Assembly (NCBI GenBank): GCA_016718035.1 | Contig: JADKEK010000004.1 | Coordinates: forward strand, 372,001 to 436,000 | Length of the DNA stretch: 64,000 bases | Direction of reading: 5' to 3' | Origin: Bacteroidota bacterium | GTDB lineage: Bacteria > Bacteroidota > Bacteroidia > Chitinophagales > BACL12 | Part shown: positions 9,912 through 18,506 of the stretch, piece after piece | How the letters are laid out: every line of letters starts with the position of its first letter | Numbering within the stretch: position 1 is the first letter of the stretch | The notes under the pieces: model-generated | Told to the model about the DNA's origin: nothing | Seen by the model: the letters and a program-made list of their open reading frames with translations, nothing else | Database searches by the model: none | Made by a program: the position numbers and the translations under genes

Positions 9912-10676
9912 ATGATAGATACACATGCACATATTTATTTACCGGAATTTGCAAACGACCAGGCTGGTATGATTCAGCGCGCCAAAGATGCAGGTGTGAA
10001 AAAAATATTGATGCCAGGTATCGATCATGTAGTAATAGATGATATGATGAAGTTGGCTGAAACTGAAAAAGGATTTTGTTATGCCATGATGGGGCTTCAT
10101 CCATGTAGTGTAAAAGAACAATTTGAAAAAGAATTGTCGATAGTGGCTCAACATTTTGCTAACGAAAATCATCAGTTTGTAGCAGTAGGAGAATGTGGCT
10201 TAGATTATTATTGGGATAAAACATTTGTACCTCAACAAAAGGAAGCTTTTGCTTTTCAGATTCAGCTGTCCAAAAAATTAAATTTGCCAATTGTGATTCA
10301 TTCCCGTGAGTCAACCGACGATTGTATAGCCATGATAGCTGAATATAAGGATGAAAATCTGCGCGGTGTTTTTCATTGTTTTTCCGGCACGACAGAGCAA
10401 CTCGAACAAATTATTGAATTGGATTTTTATGCCGGAATTGGCGGAGTGGTTACTTATAAAAACGGGGGATTGGATAAAATTCTCCAAAAACAACATTTAT
10501 CCCATTTATTATTAGAAACTGATGCACCTTATTTAACTCCGGTTCCTTTTAGAGGTAAACGCAACGAACCTGCTTACCTTACCTATGTAACAAACCGTTT
10601 ATCTGAAATTATTGGTGTTAGTGTTGATGAGGTTGAAAATATTACAACAGCAAATGCGCTTAAATTATTTTTTTAA
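9912..10676 (+). CDS. tatD: TatD family metal-dependent hydrolase
   Basis: 254 aa, standard length for TatD-type 3'-5' nucleases. Metal ligands appear in order: HAH in the N-terminal MIDTHAHI, Glu in AVGECGLDYYW, His in IVIHSRES, His in VFHCFSG and Asp in LETDAPYLTPVPFRG. It starts 36 bp after the deacetylase gene on the same strand, probably one transcript. The gene ends at the first hairpin of the tRNA-derived repeat array, which should stop its transcription. Confidence 0.88.
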   Translation: MIDTHAHIYLPEFANDQAGMIQRAKDAGVKKILMPGIDHVVIDDMMKLAETEKGFCYAMMGLHPCSVKEQFEKELSIVAQHFANENHQFVAVGECGLDYYWDKTFVPQQKEAFAFQIQLSKKLNLPIVIHSRESTDDCIAMIAEYKDENLRGVFHCFSGTTEQLEQIIELDFYAGIGGVVTYKNGGLDKILQKQHLSHLLLETDAPYLTPVPFRGKRNEPAYLTYVTNRLSEIIGVSVDEVENITTANALKLFF

Positions 10677-10689
10677 GGCTTGGCGAAAA

Positions 10690-10720
10690 TAAAAAATCCA
10701 CCTTTTGGTGGATTTTTTAT
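10690..10720 (+). terminator. intrinsic terminator after tatD
   Basis: AAAAAATCCACC-TTTT-GGTGGATTTTTT is the first hairpin of the array, 14 bp past the tatD stop. It has T-runs in both directions. Confidence 0.8.
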
Positions 10721-11414
10721 TTTCAGCGGAGAAAGAGGGATTCCCCGCCTGCCTATGTTTGTCGGGCAGGGAACTCTCGATACCATTTATTAATTAAATT
10801 GCAAAAAAAATCCACCAAAAGGCGGATTTTTTTATTGTGCGGAGAAAGAGGATTCCCGCCTGCCTATGTTTGTCGGGCAGGGAACTCTCGATACCATTTA
10901 TTAATTAAATTGCATAAAAAAAATCCACCAAAAGGCGGATTTTTTTTATTGTGCGGAGAAAGAGGGATTCCCCGCCTGCATGAGTTCGTCGGGCAGGGAA
11001 CTCTCGATACCATTTATTAATTAAATAGCAATAAAAAAATCCACCAAAAGGTGGATTTTTTTTATTGTGCGGAGAAAGAGGGATTCCCCGCCTGCCTATG
11101 TTTGTCGGGCAGGGAACTCTCGATACCATTTATTAATTAAATAGCAAAAAAATCCACCAAAAGGCGGATTTTTTTTATTGTGCGGAGAAAGAGGGATTCC
11201 CCGCCTGCCTATGTTTGTCGGGCAGGGAACTCTCGATACCATTTATTAATTAAATTGCATAAAAAAAATCCACCAAAAGGCGGATTTTTTTTATTGTGCG
11301 GAGAAAAGAGGATTCCCCGCCTGCCTATGTTTGTCGGGCAGGGAACTCTCGATACCATTTATTAATTAAATTGCATAAAAAAAATCCACCAAAAGGCGGA
11401 TTTTTTTTATTGTG
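10691..11414. repeat. tandem array of tRNA-Ser 3'-end fragments and terminator hairpins (7 hairpins, 6 fragments)
   Basis: Period 113-116 bp. Each unit has a hairpin TCCACC-AAAA-GGCGGA flanked by A/T runs (at 10697, 10811, 10924, 11040, 11153, 11269, 11385). Next comes GCGGAGAAAGAGGGATTC, identical to the complement of the 3' end of the neighbouring tRNA-Ser. A 27-nt insert follows, with ends CCTGCC and GGCAGG able to pair, then GAACTCTCGATACC (T-stem and variable arm), then CATTTATTAATTAAATTGC. The insert splits the T-loop TTCGAA exactly between C and G. Copies differ by few bases; copy 3 has a changed insert loop. The seventh hairpin directly follows the intact tRNA. Open frames across the array are repeat artefacts. 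Confidence 0.92.
11379..11409 (-). terminator. intrinsic terminator of tRNA-Ser
   Basis: Last hairpin of the array (core 11385-11400) with a U-run on the minus strand, a few bases beyond the tRNA 3' end. It is probably the ancestral terminator from which the other six copies derive. Confidence 0.8.
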
Positions 11415-11502
11415 CGGAGAAAGAGGGATTCGAACCCTCGATACCCTTTAGAGGTATACACACTTTCCAGGCGTGCTCCTTAAACCACTCGGACATCTCT
11501 CC
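11415..11502 (-). tRNA. tRNA-Ser (anticodon GGA)
   Basis: 88-nt class II tRNA. Acceptor arms are GGAGAGA and TTTCTCC (one G-U), discriminator G. The anticodon arm CACGC-CTGGAAA-GTGTG has GGA in the centre. The long variable arm is ATACC/GGTAT, and the T arm is GAGGG-TTCGAAT-CCCTC. CCA is not encoded. Reads UCC/UCU serine codons. Its 3' third is the source of the tandem array that follows. Confidence 0.95.
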
Positions 11503-11514
11503 AAAATGTTAGCG

Positions 11515-11522
11515 CAAAGTTA
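11515..11522 (-). promoter_or_regulatory. -7 promoter element of tRNA-Ser
   Basis: TAACTTTG on the minus strand, about 12 bp upstream of the tRNA 5' end, matches the Bacteroidota -7 consensus. Confidence 0.5.
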
Positions 11523-11679
11523 AGCAAAACGGATGGTTGTTTTAGCAGAATAACAAGAACCAATGATAAATTAATTCAGCATTACCCAACCGAAATCTAC
11601 CATTGCCACTCAAAGTAAAATTGGAAATGCAAGTGTTTTTGTAATTACCGAAATAATAAAATTGGCTGCTTATCAGTAA

Positions 11680-12957
11680 TTATTTTACCTCAATACCGTA
11701 TTTCATCTCGTATTTTTTGCTCAAATCGTCTTGCCAGTTTTCCACTTTAATACGTTCGCCATTGATAAAAATATTGGTAAGCACACTCGTTTTCATGTCT
11801 AGCACATCGCCTTCGGCTACAAATAATGTTGCGCTTTTTCCTGCGACTAATGAACCGTAATTATTGTCAATACCTAAAATTTTAGCATTGTTGAGTGTAA
11901 TCAATTGTAAGGCTTCCTCCTTTGTTAAGCCGTAAGCAGCAGATGTTCCTGCAATAAATGGAATGTTACGCATTCCCCAGAAGCTATCACCGCCATCGCT
12001 CAATGTTAAGCCGCATAAAATACCTGCAGATTTTAATATGCCCGGTAACCGATATGGTAAATCTACAGGGTCGCCATCGTAAGCTGGTAATTCATGTGTA
12101 GATTCAATAATTACAGGGATATTATTTTCTTTTAATAAAGTGGTAACTCGATAACTTTGTCTGCCACCTACAATTACAATTTTAATTCCAAACGTTTTAG
12201 CGAAATCAACAGCACCAACAATTGCTTTCGCAGCATTTGCCGAAACAAACATTTTTTGTTTACCGGCAAATAATTCGCGCATGGCTTCAAATTTTAAGTT
12301 TTTTTCTTTGTGATTTTCAACACTGCAATATGCTTTCGCTTCTTGCATGAAAGTATTTATTTCATTTACTTCTTCGGCATAACTTGAACTCACTTCGTAA
12401 GTGCCTTTTTCATAATTATAACTATATACACCCGGCCAATACATGTGCATACCATTGTCTGTATCAACAGCTGCATCTTCCCAATTCCATCCGGAGAGTT
12501 TCATAATACTGCTTTGACCGCTAATTACTCCGCCACCGGGAACAACCTGTGCTATTAAAATACCATTGCTTCTAACAGTAGGAATTACTTTAGAGTCGGT
12601 ATTGTAGGCTATTAGTGAACGAACATTAGGATTAAAAACACCAACTTCATAAGCATCGCGGGTAGCGCGAACGGCACTGTATTCTATTAAACCTAATCCT
12701 GAGCCGGTGGCAATAATACCCGGGTACACATGTTTGCCTGTACCGTCAATTATCGAGGCAGTATTATCATCAAAACCATGGTCTTTTTGCGGACCGGCAT
12801 ATTCAATTTTACCGTTTTTGAAAATTACGGTGCCTTTTTCTATTACCGAACCATCACCAATATGTAAAGTTGCATTGTCGATTACAATCGTAATTTGTTG
12901 TGCCTGCAAACTTATTGTGGTAATAAATAACAGATATACTATAAATAATTTTTTCAT
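11680..12957 (-). CDS. amidohydrolase-family exported protein lacking the HxH metal motif
   Basis: 425 aa with a signal peptide (MKKLFIVYLLFITTISLQAQ). An amidohydrolase beta-sandwich start (GDGSVIEKGTVIFKNGKIEY) and end (GSLVAGKSATLFVAEGDVLD) are clear. The first metal motif, normally PGxIDxHxH, reads YPGIIATGSGLGL, so both histidines are missing. It sits 35 bp downstream of a second, double-length amidohydrolase on the same strand, and the pair probably forms one operon and possibly one complex. It is likely a non-catalytic or divergent member; substrate unknown. Confidence 0.8.
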   Translation of the reverse strand: MKKLFIVYLLFITTISLQAQQITIVIDNATLHIGDGSVIEKGTVIFKNGKIEYAGPQKDHGFDDNTASIIDGTGKHVYPGIIATGSGLGLIEYSAVRATRDAYEVGVFNPNVRSLIAYNTDSKVIPTVRSNGILIAQVVPGGGVISGQSSIMKLSGWNWEDAAVDTDNGMHMYWPGVYSYNYEKGTYEVSSSYAEEVNEINTFMQEAKAYCSVENHKEKNLKFEAMRELFAGKQKMFVSANAAKAIVGAVDFAKTFGIKIVIVGGRQSYRVTTLLKENNIPVIIESTHELPAYDGDPVDLPYRLPGILKSAGILCGLTLSDGGDSFWGMRNIPFIAGTSAAYGLTKEEALQLITLNNAKILGIDNNYGSLVAGKSATLFVAEGDVLDMKTSVLTNIFINGERIKVENWQDDLSKKYEMKYGIEVK

Positions 12958-12992
12958 CTTAATATATTGAGTGCTTTAATTCAAAAAATATT

Positions 12993-15950
12993 TTAATTGC
13001 CTTTAACATAATCGCCATCGTCGTCGCATTCATACAAGCGATTTTCTTTTGTTGAAATTGGAATTACAGGGCTGCCTGCATTTTTTTCATGCAACATCTT
13101 GGATATAATTCTCGCTCTTTCGTTTGCTGCATTTTCCATTATTGTTGCTTGTTTGGAATAATCGTAATAAATAATTCCGTCAATCATTGTTTTTTCTGCA
13201 ATGGCATAAATGCTTAATGGATTGTCGCTCCACAACACTAAATCGGCATCTTTACCTTCTTTAATGCTGCCTACACGGTTGTCGACATGCAAGAGTTTTG
13301 CCGGATTTAATGTTACCATTTTTAATGCATCTTCTTCACTCATGCCTGCATATTTTATCGACTTGGCAGCTTCCTGATTTAATCGGCGTGCCATTTCTGC
13401 ATCATCCGAATTAATTGCAGTTACTACACCTTCTTCATGCAAAATATTTGGGTTTTGAGGAATGGCCTCTGCCACTTCATATTTATATGCCCACCAATCT
13501 GAAAAGCTGGATGCACCTGCGCCATGCATTTTCATTTTATCGGCAACTTTATATCCTTCCAAAATATGGGTAAATGTGTTCACTTTAAAATCGTGACGCT
13601 CGGCTACTTTCATCAGCATATTGATTTCACTTTGCACATAACTGTGGCAGGTGATAAATCTTTTTTCCTGAAGAATTTCTACTAATGCTTCTAATTCCAA
13701 ATCGGTTCTTACTAATGCCCCGGAATTTTTTGCTGCCATATATTCTTCAGCGCGGGTAAATGCATCTTCAAAAACCTGCTCAACACCCATACGTGACTGT
13801 GGGAAACGAACGGTATTATCATCACCCCAATTACTTTGTTTCACGTTTTCACCTAATGCAAATTTGATAAAGCCATCAGCACCTTCAAATTTCATTAGTT
13901 CAGGAGCAACACCCCATCTCAATTTAATTAATTGCGTTTGTCCGCCAATTGCATTTGCAGAGCCATGTAAAATATGTGAGCTGGTTACTCCACCACTTAA
14001 TTGTCGGTAAATATTTACATCATCACAATTAATTACATCTCCAATACGCACTTCAGAACTTAAGGTTTGGGTGCCTTCGTTCACACCTGATGTTACTGCA
14101 ATATGTGAGTGTTCATCAATTATTCCGGCTGTTAAATGTTTGTTTGTTCCATCAATAACAGTGGCATTTTTTGCAGCAATATTTTTACCTACTTTAATTA
14201 TTTTTCCATTGGAAACTAATACATCATAATTTTTTAATACACCTGCATCTTCGTTCGTCCAAACTGTTGTATTGGTAATCAATATTTCCTGCTGTTTAGG
14301 CAAACTAGTTGCTCCGTAAGCAGTAAATGGATAAATCATACTACCAATAGCAATAGTATCATCTTTTTTGATTGCAGGTTTCTCCGCATAAACATTGGTG
14401 AATGTTGCATTCCAGTTAATCCATGCACTGTTAATTTGTCCTGTTCCACCAAATGATTTATCACCGGCCCATCCGCTTAATCTGATTATTTCCAATCCAT
14501 CATTAAATGTAATGCTTACAGTGCTTTCTGTTACATTGCCTGTTGCTTTTAAAGTATCTGTATTTTTAATTACTGCAAATTCAGGAGTAGCAGCTTTGCC
14601 ACTAATTGCTAATCCGTAAATACGATTGTCCACTGTTAATTTGTATACGCCGCGAACATCAGGTTTTTGTTGCTGCACAGTGTATGGAATTCCATTTACC
14701 CAATTTTCATAAATAATGGTTGATTCGTCAAAAATATTTCCTGAAGTAATAATAAAATTCGCCACTTTTCCGGTATTTAATGTGCCGATTTCATTTTGAG
14801 ATTTAATCATTTCAGCAGGAATTGTAGTCAACGCTTTTAACGCTGCAGTTTCTGATAAGCCATATTGAATTGCTTTTCTTAATGCAGGTAAAAAATCAGT
14901 TTTATTTTCTAAACCTTCTGAGGTCAGACTGAATTTAATGCCTGCAGCTGCCAGCATCGCGCAATTTGCAGGAGCCATTTCCCAGTGTTTTAAATCTGAA
15001 ATACTAAGTAACTCTGCATCATAAGGGTCGCTTACATCAGGTGTTTTTGGGTAATTAAGCGGAATAATTAATGAAGCACCACTTGCTTTAATTTCATTTA
15101 TTCGCTGATACTCATTACCACTTCCTTTAACCACAAACTGAAAAGCGAATTCATCACCAATTTTATCTGCGCGTAATATTTCCAATTTTTCTGTCGCGTC
15201 AAAAATTTGGATTAATGTTTTGTTATTATTAATAGCTTCTAAAGAAACATTTTTTTCAATTTTATCTCCGCCTTTTGCATACCAATCGGCGTCATATAAT
15301 GCTTGCCGAATTAATGCAATACTACCCATTTGTGATGATGGATAATCTTGTGTTGAGCTGCCTTTTAAAAATGAATAATGACTGCTCACTTTTTCTTTCA
15401 TCACCATTTTGCCGGTAGATTCATCACCTAATAAAACTAATGCGCCTGTTCCGCGCAAAATACCATCTTTACGATGCGATAATGTAGTTCCAAAACCGGC
15501 GTTGCGCCATTTTCTGCTCGCGGCTGTATCTACACTAAAAAAAGTAAAAGCTTCAAATTCAGGTGTTACAGCCTGATTCCAATTGCTTGCAGTGGTGTTA
15601 TTATTTAACATTTGTGGTCCCCGACCCTGAGGTGGGTTTTGTTTTGCCGGCATTCCATACCCTGAATACAAATCGATAAATGAAGGGTAAATAAATTTCC
15701 CTTTCGATTCTACCACAATTGCATCTGCCGGAATGGTAACATTTGTTCCAGCACTTAAAATTTTCCCCGATTGAATAAGAAGAGTGGCGTCAGCAATGGT
15801 TGTAGTTGGGTCAACAACTAATGTTGCATGCACAAAAGCATATACCCTTTCCCGATTGTCGGCGACGCCGTTTACGGGAAAAGTAGATTGTGCAAGCCCC
15901 GAAACAGTAAGTATTCCGGTAAAAAGTAATAGCAAAAAAGGTTTCATCAT
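12993..15950 (-). CDS. tandem two-domain amidohydrolase family protein, exported
   Basis: 985 aa, about twice the length of a normal amidohydrolase. Signal peptide to about residue 20 (LTVSGLAQ). The first domain (about 30-440) has YPSFIDLYSGYG where HxH would be, so it looks inactive. The second domain (about 560-960) has HLTAGIIDEHSHIAV with the metal HxH, later histidines in ITCHSYVQ and FTHILEGY, and Asp in INSDDAEMARR, so it appears intact. The end GSIKEGKDADLVLWSDNPLS is typical. Two consecutive Met codons could start translation (15950 or 15947). Confidence 0.85.
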   Translation of the reverse strand: MMKPFLLLLFTGILTVSGLAQSTFPVNGVADNRERVYAFVHATLVVDPTTTIADATLLIQSGKILSAGTNVTIPADAIVVESKGKFIYPSFIDLYSGYGMPAKQNPPQGRGPQMLNNNTTASNWNQAVTPEFEAFTFFSVDTAASRKWRNAGFGTTLSHRKDGILRGTGALVLLGDESTGKMVMKEKVSSHYSFLKGSSTQDYPSSQMGSIALIRQALYDADWYAKGGDKIEKNVSLEAINNNKTLIQIFDATEKLEILRADKIGDEFAFQFVVKGSGNEYQRINEIKASGASLIIPLNYPKTPDVSDPYDAELLSISDLKHWEMAPANCAMLAAAGIKFSLTSEGLENKTDFLPALRKAIQYGLSETAALKALTTIPAEMIKSQNEIGTLNTGKVANFIITSGNIFDESTIIYENWVNGIPYTVQQQKPDVRGVYKLTVDNRIYGLAISGKAATPEFAVIKNTDTLKATGNVTESTVSITFNDGLEIIRLSGWAGDKSFGGTGQINSAWINWNATFTNVYAEKPAIKKDDTIAIGSMIYPFTAYGATSLPKQQEILITNTTVWTNEDAGVLKNYDVLVSNGKIIKVGKNIAAKNATVIDGTNKHLTAGIIDEHSHIAVTSGVNEGTQTLSSEVRIGDVINCDDVNIYRQLSGGVTSSHILHGSANAIGGQTQLIKLRWGVAPELMKFEGADGFIKFALGENVKQSNWGDDNTVRFPQSRMGVEQVFEDAFTRAEEYMAAKNSGALVRTDLELEALVEILQEKRFITCHSYVQSEINMLMKVAERHDFKVNTFTHILEGYKVADKMKMHGAGASSFSDWWAYKYEVAEAIPQNPNILHEEGVVTAINSDDAEMARRLNQEAAKSIKYAGMSEEDALKMVTLNPAKLLHVDNRVGSIKEGKDADLVLWSDNPLSIYAIAEKTMIDGIIYYDYSKQATIMENAANERARIISKMLHEKNAGSPVIPISTKENRLYECDDDGDYVKGN

Positions 15951-16120
15951 TGTAAAAAATTAGAATCTTTGAGTCAGTGATTTTTGAGTGAAATGTGCAC
16001 TAAGATAAAAATTGCATGGATAAACTACTGTTAAACCTTTTTACTAAAACCATCGTCTATATGCTGAAATGACATTCCTGTGAATGATTTTAACAATTTC
16101 CTGAGGTAATTTAGCAGTTC

Positions 16121-18466
16121 ATGTACTGGAGAAAACTGGTTGTACTCGTCACTTTCACATTAGTATGGGGTAATATATTTGCCTTTCATATTATTGGGGG
16201 TGAAATTATTTATACCAGAACAACCGGTAACAACTTCACCATTACACTAAAAATTTATCGCGACTGTGCCGACCCGGAAGCCGCGCCATACGACGATCCG
16301 CTGCAAATTTATGTTTATGATGTGTCCGGTAATCTAGTCCAAACACTCGACATTACTTTCCCTGGTTCTGAGTTAATTGACCCGGCTATAGTTAGTCCGT
16401 GTATGAATGTTTACCCCGATTTATGTGTGCAGGAAGCCATTTATACCACAACGGTAAATCTACCTCCCAAAGCAGGGGGTTACGATTTGGTATACCAACG
16501 CTGCTGCCGGAATTCAACTATTATCAATATTGTAGACCCTGTTGCTACCGGAGCTACTTATACTACCCATATTCCCGACCCGGGTGAAATAATTAACTCC
16601 AGTCCGAGATTTAATTCATTACCTCCCGTTTCACTATGCGCAGGATTTCCATTTGAATTTGACCATGCAGCAACTGACCCTGATGGAGATGAATTAGTTT
16701 ACGAATTTTTCACTCCTTATTCAGGAGCAACTGCCGATGTCCCCGACCCTGACCCTGCGCCGGCTCCGCCATTTAATGAAGTGTTTTTTATCGACCCGTT
16801 TAATGAAGATTATCCGATTGCATCCGATCCGGCATTTACCATCAACCCTATTACCGGATTTATGGAAGGAACACCTACCATGTTAGGACAGTTTGTTGTT
16901 GGTGTGGCAGTTAAAGAATATCGGTCGGGTGTACTCATTGGCACGCATTACCGCGATTTTCAATTCAATGTAACAGACTGTGAACCAACCGCAGTGGCAA
17001 ATGCACCAAATGTTGTAAAAGATTGCTCAGACTATTCGGTTACTTTCGAAAACTATAGTTACGGCTCAGATGAATATTATTGGGATTTTGGTATTGATGG
17101 TATAACTACTGATACCAGCACTGAAGAATATCCAACGTATGTATTTCCTGATACAGGCGTTTATGAAGTAATGTTGATTGTTTTGCCCGGCTCTGAATGT
17201 TCCGACACCGAATATGTGGAAGTGTGGATTTATCCCGGTTTTGATGCCAATATCAGCTTCGATAACGGCTGCGCGAATACGGATATTCAGTTTACCGATT
17301 TGTCTACCACTTTATATGGAAGTATTACTGGCTGGGATTGGAATTACGGGGATGGATTTGGCAGCACTGACCAAAATCCATTGTATAGTTATAATGCACA
17401 AGGTGATTATATTATTTATTTTACTGTCACCAATTCTTATGGTTGTGTCGCCGAATTATATGATACGATAACAATTTATCCTTCCCCCTACAGCAATTTT
17501 GTTTTTGATAATGCATGTATAGGACAAACCGGAATTATTGAGGATGCCTCATTTATTTTTATTGGGAATGAAATTGTAAATACTGAATGGTATTTGCCGG
17601 ATGGCAGTTATGTGAATGACGATGCAGTTGAATATTATTTTGATACTGCCGGTTATTACCCCATCATTTTGGTTTCGACCAGTAATTTAGGTTGTACAGA
17701 TACACTTTTTGATACAATCATTGTTCCTGAACCTGTTGTGGCAAGTGAGTTAACCGATGTTACTATTTGCGAAGGTGACAGCGTTCAATATATTGCATCG
17801 GGTGGTATTTATTATGAATGGTTGCCCGATGTGGAAGTTTCAGGAAATAACAACGATTCCACTTTTTTATCTCCTACAACTACTACCACTTATGTTGTAG
17901 TGGTTTCTGATGAATGTACCAGCGACACCGCATTTTTTACAGTAAATGTTTTACCTGCTCCTGATATTATTGCCGGTCCTGATACCATTGTATATAGTAA
18001 TCATCCGGTTCAAATGTATGCCGAAGGTGGAATTAGTTATGTTTGGGACCCACCTTTTGGTTTAGATAATGCATTCATAGAAAACCCGGTAGCTTCGCCC
18101 GATAAAACCACACAATACATTATAACCGGGTCCGACGAATCGGGATGCAAAGCCGTTGATACAGCTTTGGTTTATGTAATTCCAAGCTGCTTTTATTACA
18201 CCACTGTAAATGCCTTTTCACCGAATGGAGATGGAATTAACGACAGATTTAGGTTTATCACCTTCGGAGATGAAGAAATTTTGCTCATGGAAATTTACAA
18301 TCGTTGGGGTGAAAAGATTTACGCTACTACTAGCCTTGAAAATGGGTGGGATGGAACAGATGGTAATGGGGTTGAACAGGAAGTAGGAGCCTATGTTTAC
18401 CGGTTAATTACCATTTGCGATGGCGTTGAGCAAGCCTTAAGTGGTAGTGTGACATTGTTGAGGTAA
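16121..18466 (+). CDS. PKD-domain surface protein with gliding-motility-associated (T9SS type B) C-terminus
   Basis: 781 aa with a signal peptide (LVVLVTFTLVWGNIFAF). The N-terminal domain begins HIIGGEIIYTRTTGNN, followed by IYRDC and YQRCCRN motifs, a domain frequent in Bacteroidota surface proteins. PKD-like repeats follow (YYWDFGIDG, WDWNYGDGFGSTDQNP). The final ~90 residues, NAFSPNGDGINDRFRF through IYNRWGEKIY and GAYVYRL, are the CHU_C/T9SS type B sorting domain. Likely exported by T9SS and anchored or released as a filament-like adhesin. A close paralogue follows 40 bp downstream. Confidence 0.87.
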   Translation: MYWRKLVVLVTFTLVWGNIFAFHIIGGEIIYTRTTGNNFTITLKIYRDCADPEAAPYDDPLQIYVYDVSGNLVQTLDITFPGSELIDPAIVSPCMNVYPDLCVQEAIYTTTVNLPPKAGGYDLVYQRCCRNSTIINIVDPVATGATYTTHIPDPGEIINSSPRFNSLPPVSLCAGFPFEFDHAATDPDGDELVYEFFTPYSGATADVPDPDPAPAPPFNEVFFIDPFNEDYPIASDPAFTINPITGFMEGTPTMLGQFVVGVAVKEYRSGVLIGTHYRDFQFNVTDCEPTAVANAPNVVKDCSDYSVTFENYSYGSDEYYWDFGIDGITTDTSTEEYPTYVFPDTGVYEVMLIVLPGSECSDTEYVEVWIYPGFDANISFDNGCANTDIQFTDLSTTLYGSITGWDWNYGDGFGSTDQNPLYSYNAQGDYIIYFTVTNSYGCVAELYDTITIYPSPYSNFVFDNACIGQTGIIEDASFIFIGNEIVNTEWYLPDGSYVNDDAVEYYFDTAGYYPIILVSTSNLGCTDTLFDTIIVPEPVVASELTDVTICEGDSVQYIASGGIYYEWLPDVEVSGNNNDSTFLSPTTTTTYVVVVSDECTSDTAFFTVNVLPAPDIIAGPDTIVYSNHPVQMYAEGGISYVWDPPFGLDNAFIENPVASPDKTTQYIITGSDESGCKAVDTALVYVIPSCFYYTTVNAFSPNGDGINDRFRFITFGDEEILLMEIYNRWGEKIYATTSLENGWDGTDGNGVEQEVGAYVYRLITICDGVEQALSGSVTLLR

Positions 18467-18506
18467 ATTATTTTACCTATTTTTAACTTCTTAACCAACT
18501 CAAATA

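Noticed and set aside
10799..11365. Open frames with Cys-Gly-Glu repeats inside the tRNA array, on both strands.
   Set aside because: They merely translate the tandem repeat; no start signal, no variation typical of coding sequence.
10691..11414. The regular repeat looked at first like a CRISPR array.
   Set aside because: The whole 115-bp unit is conserved, with no variable spacers, and it is explained by the tRNA 3' end plus terminator.
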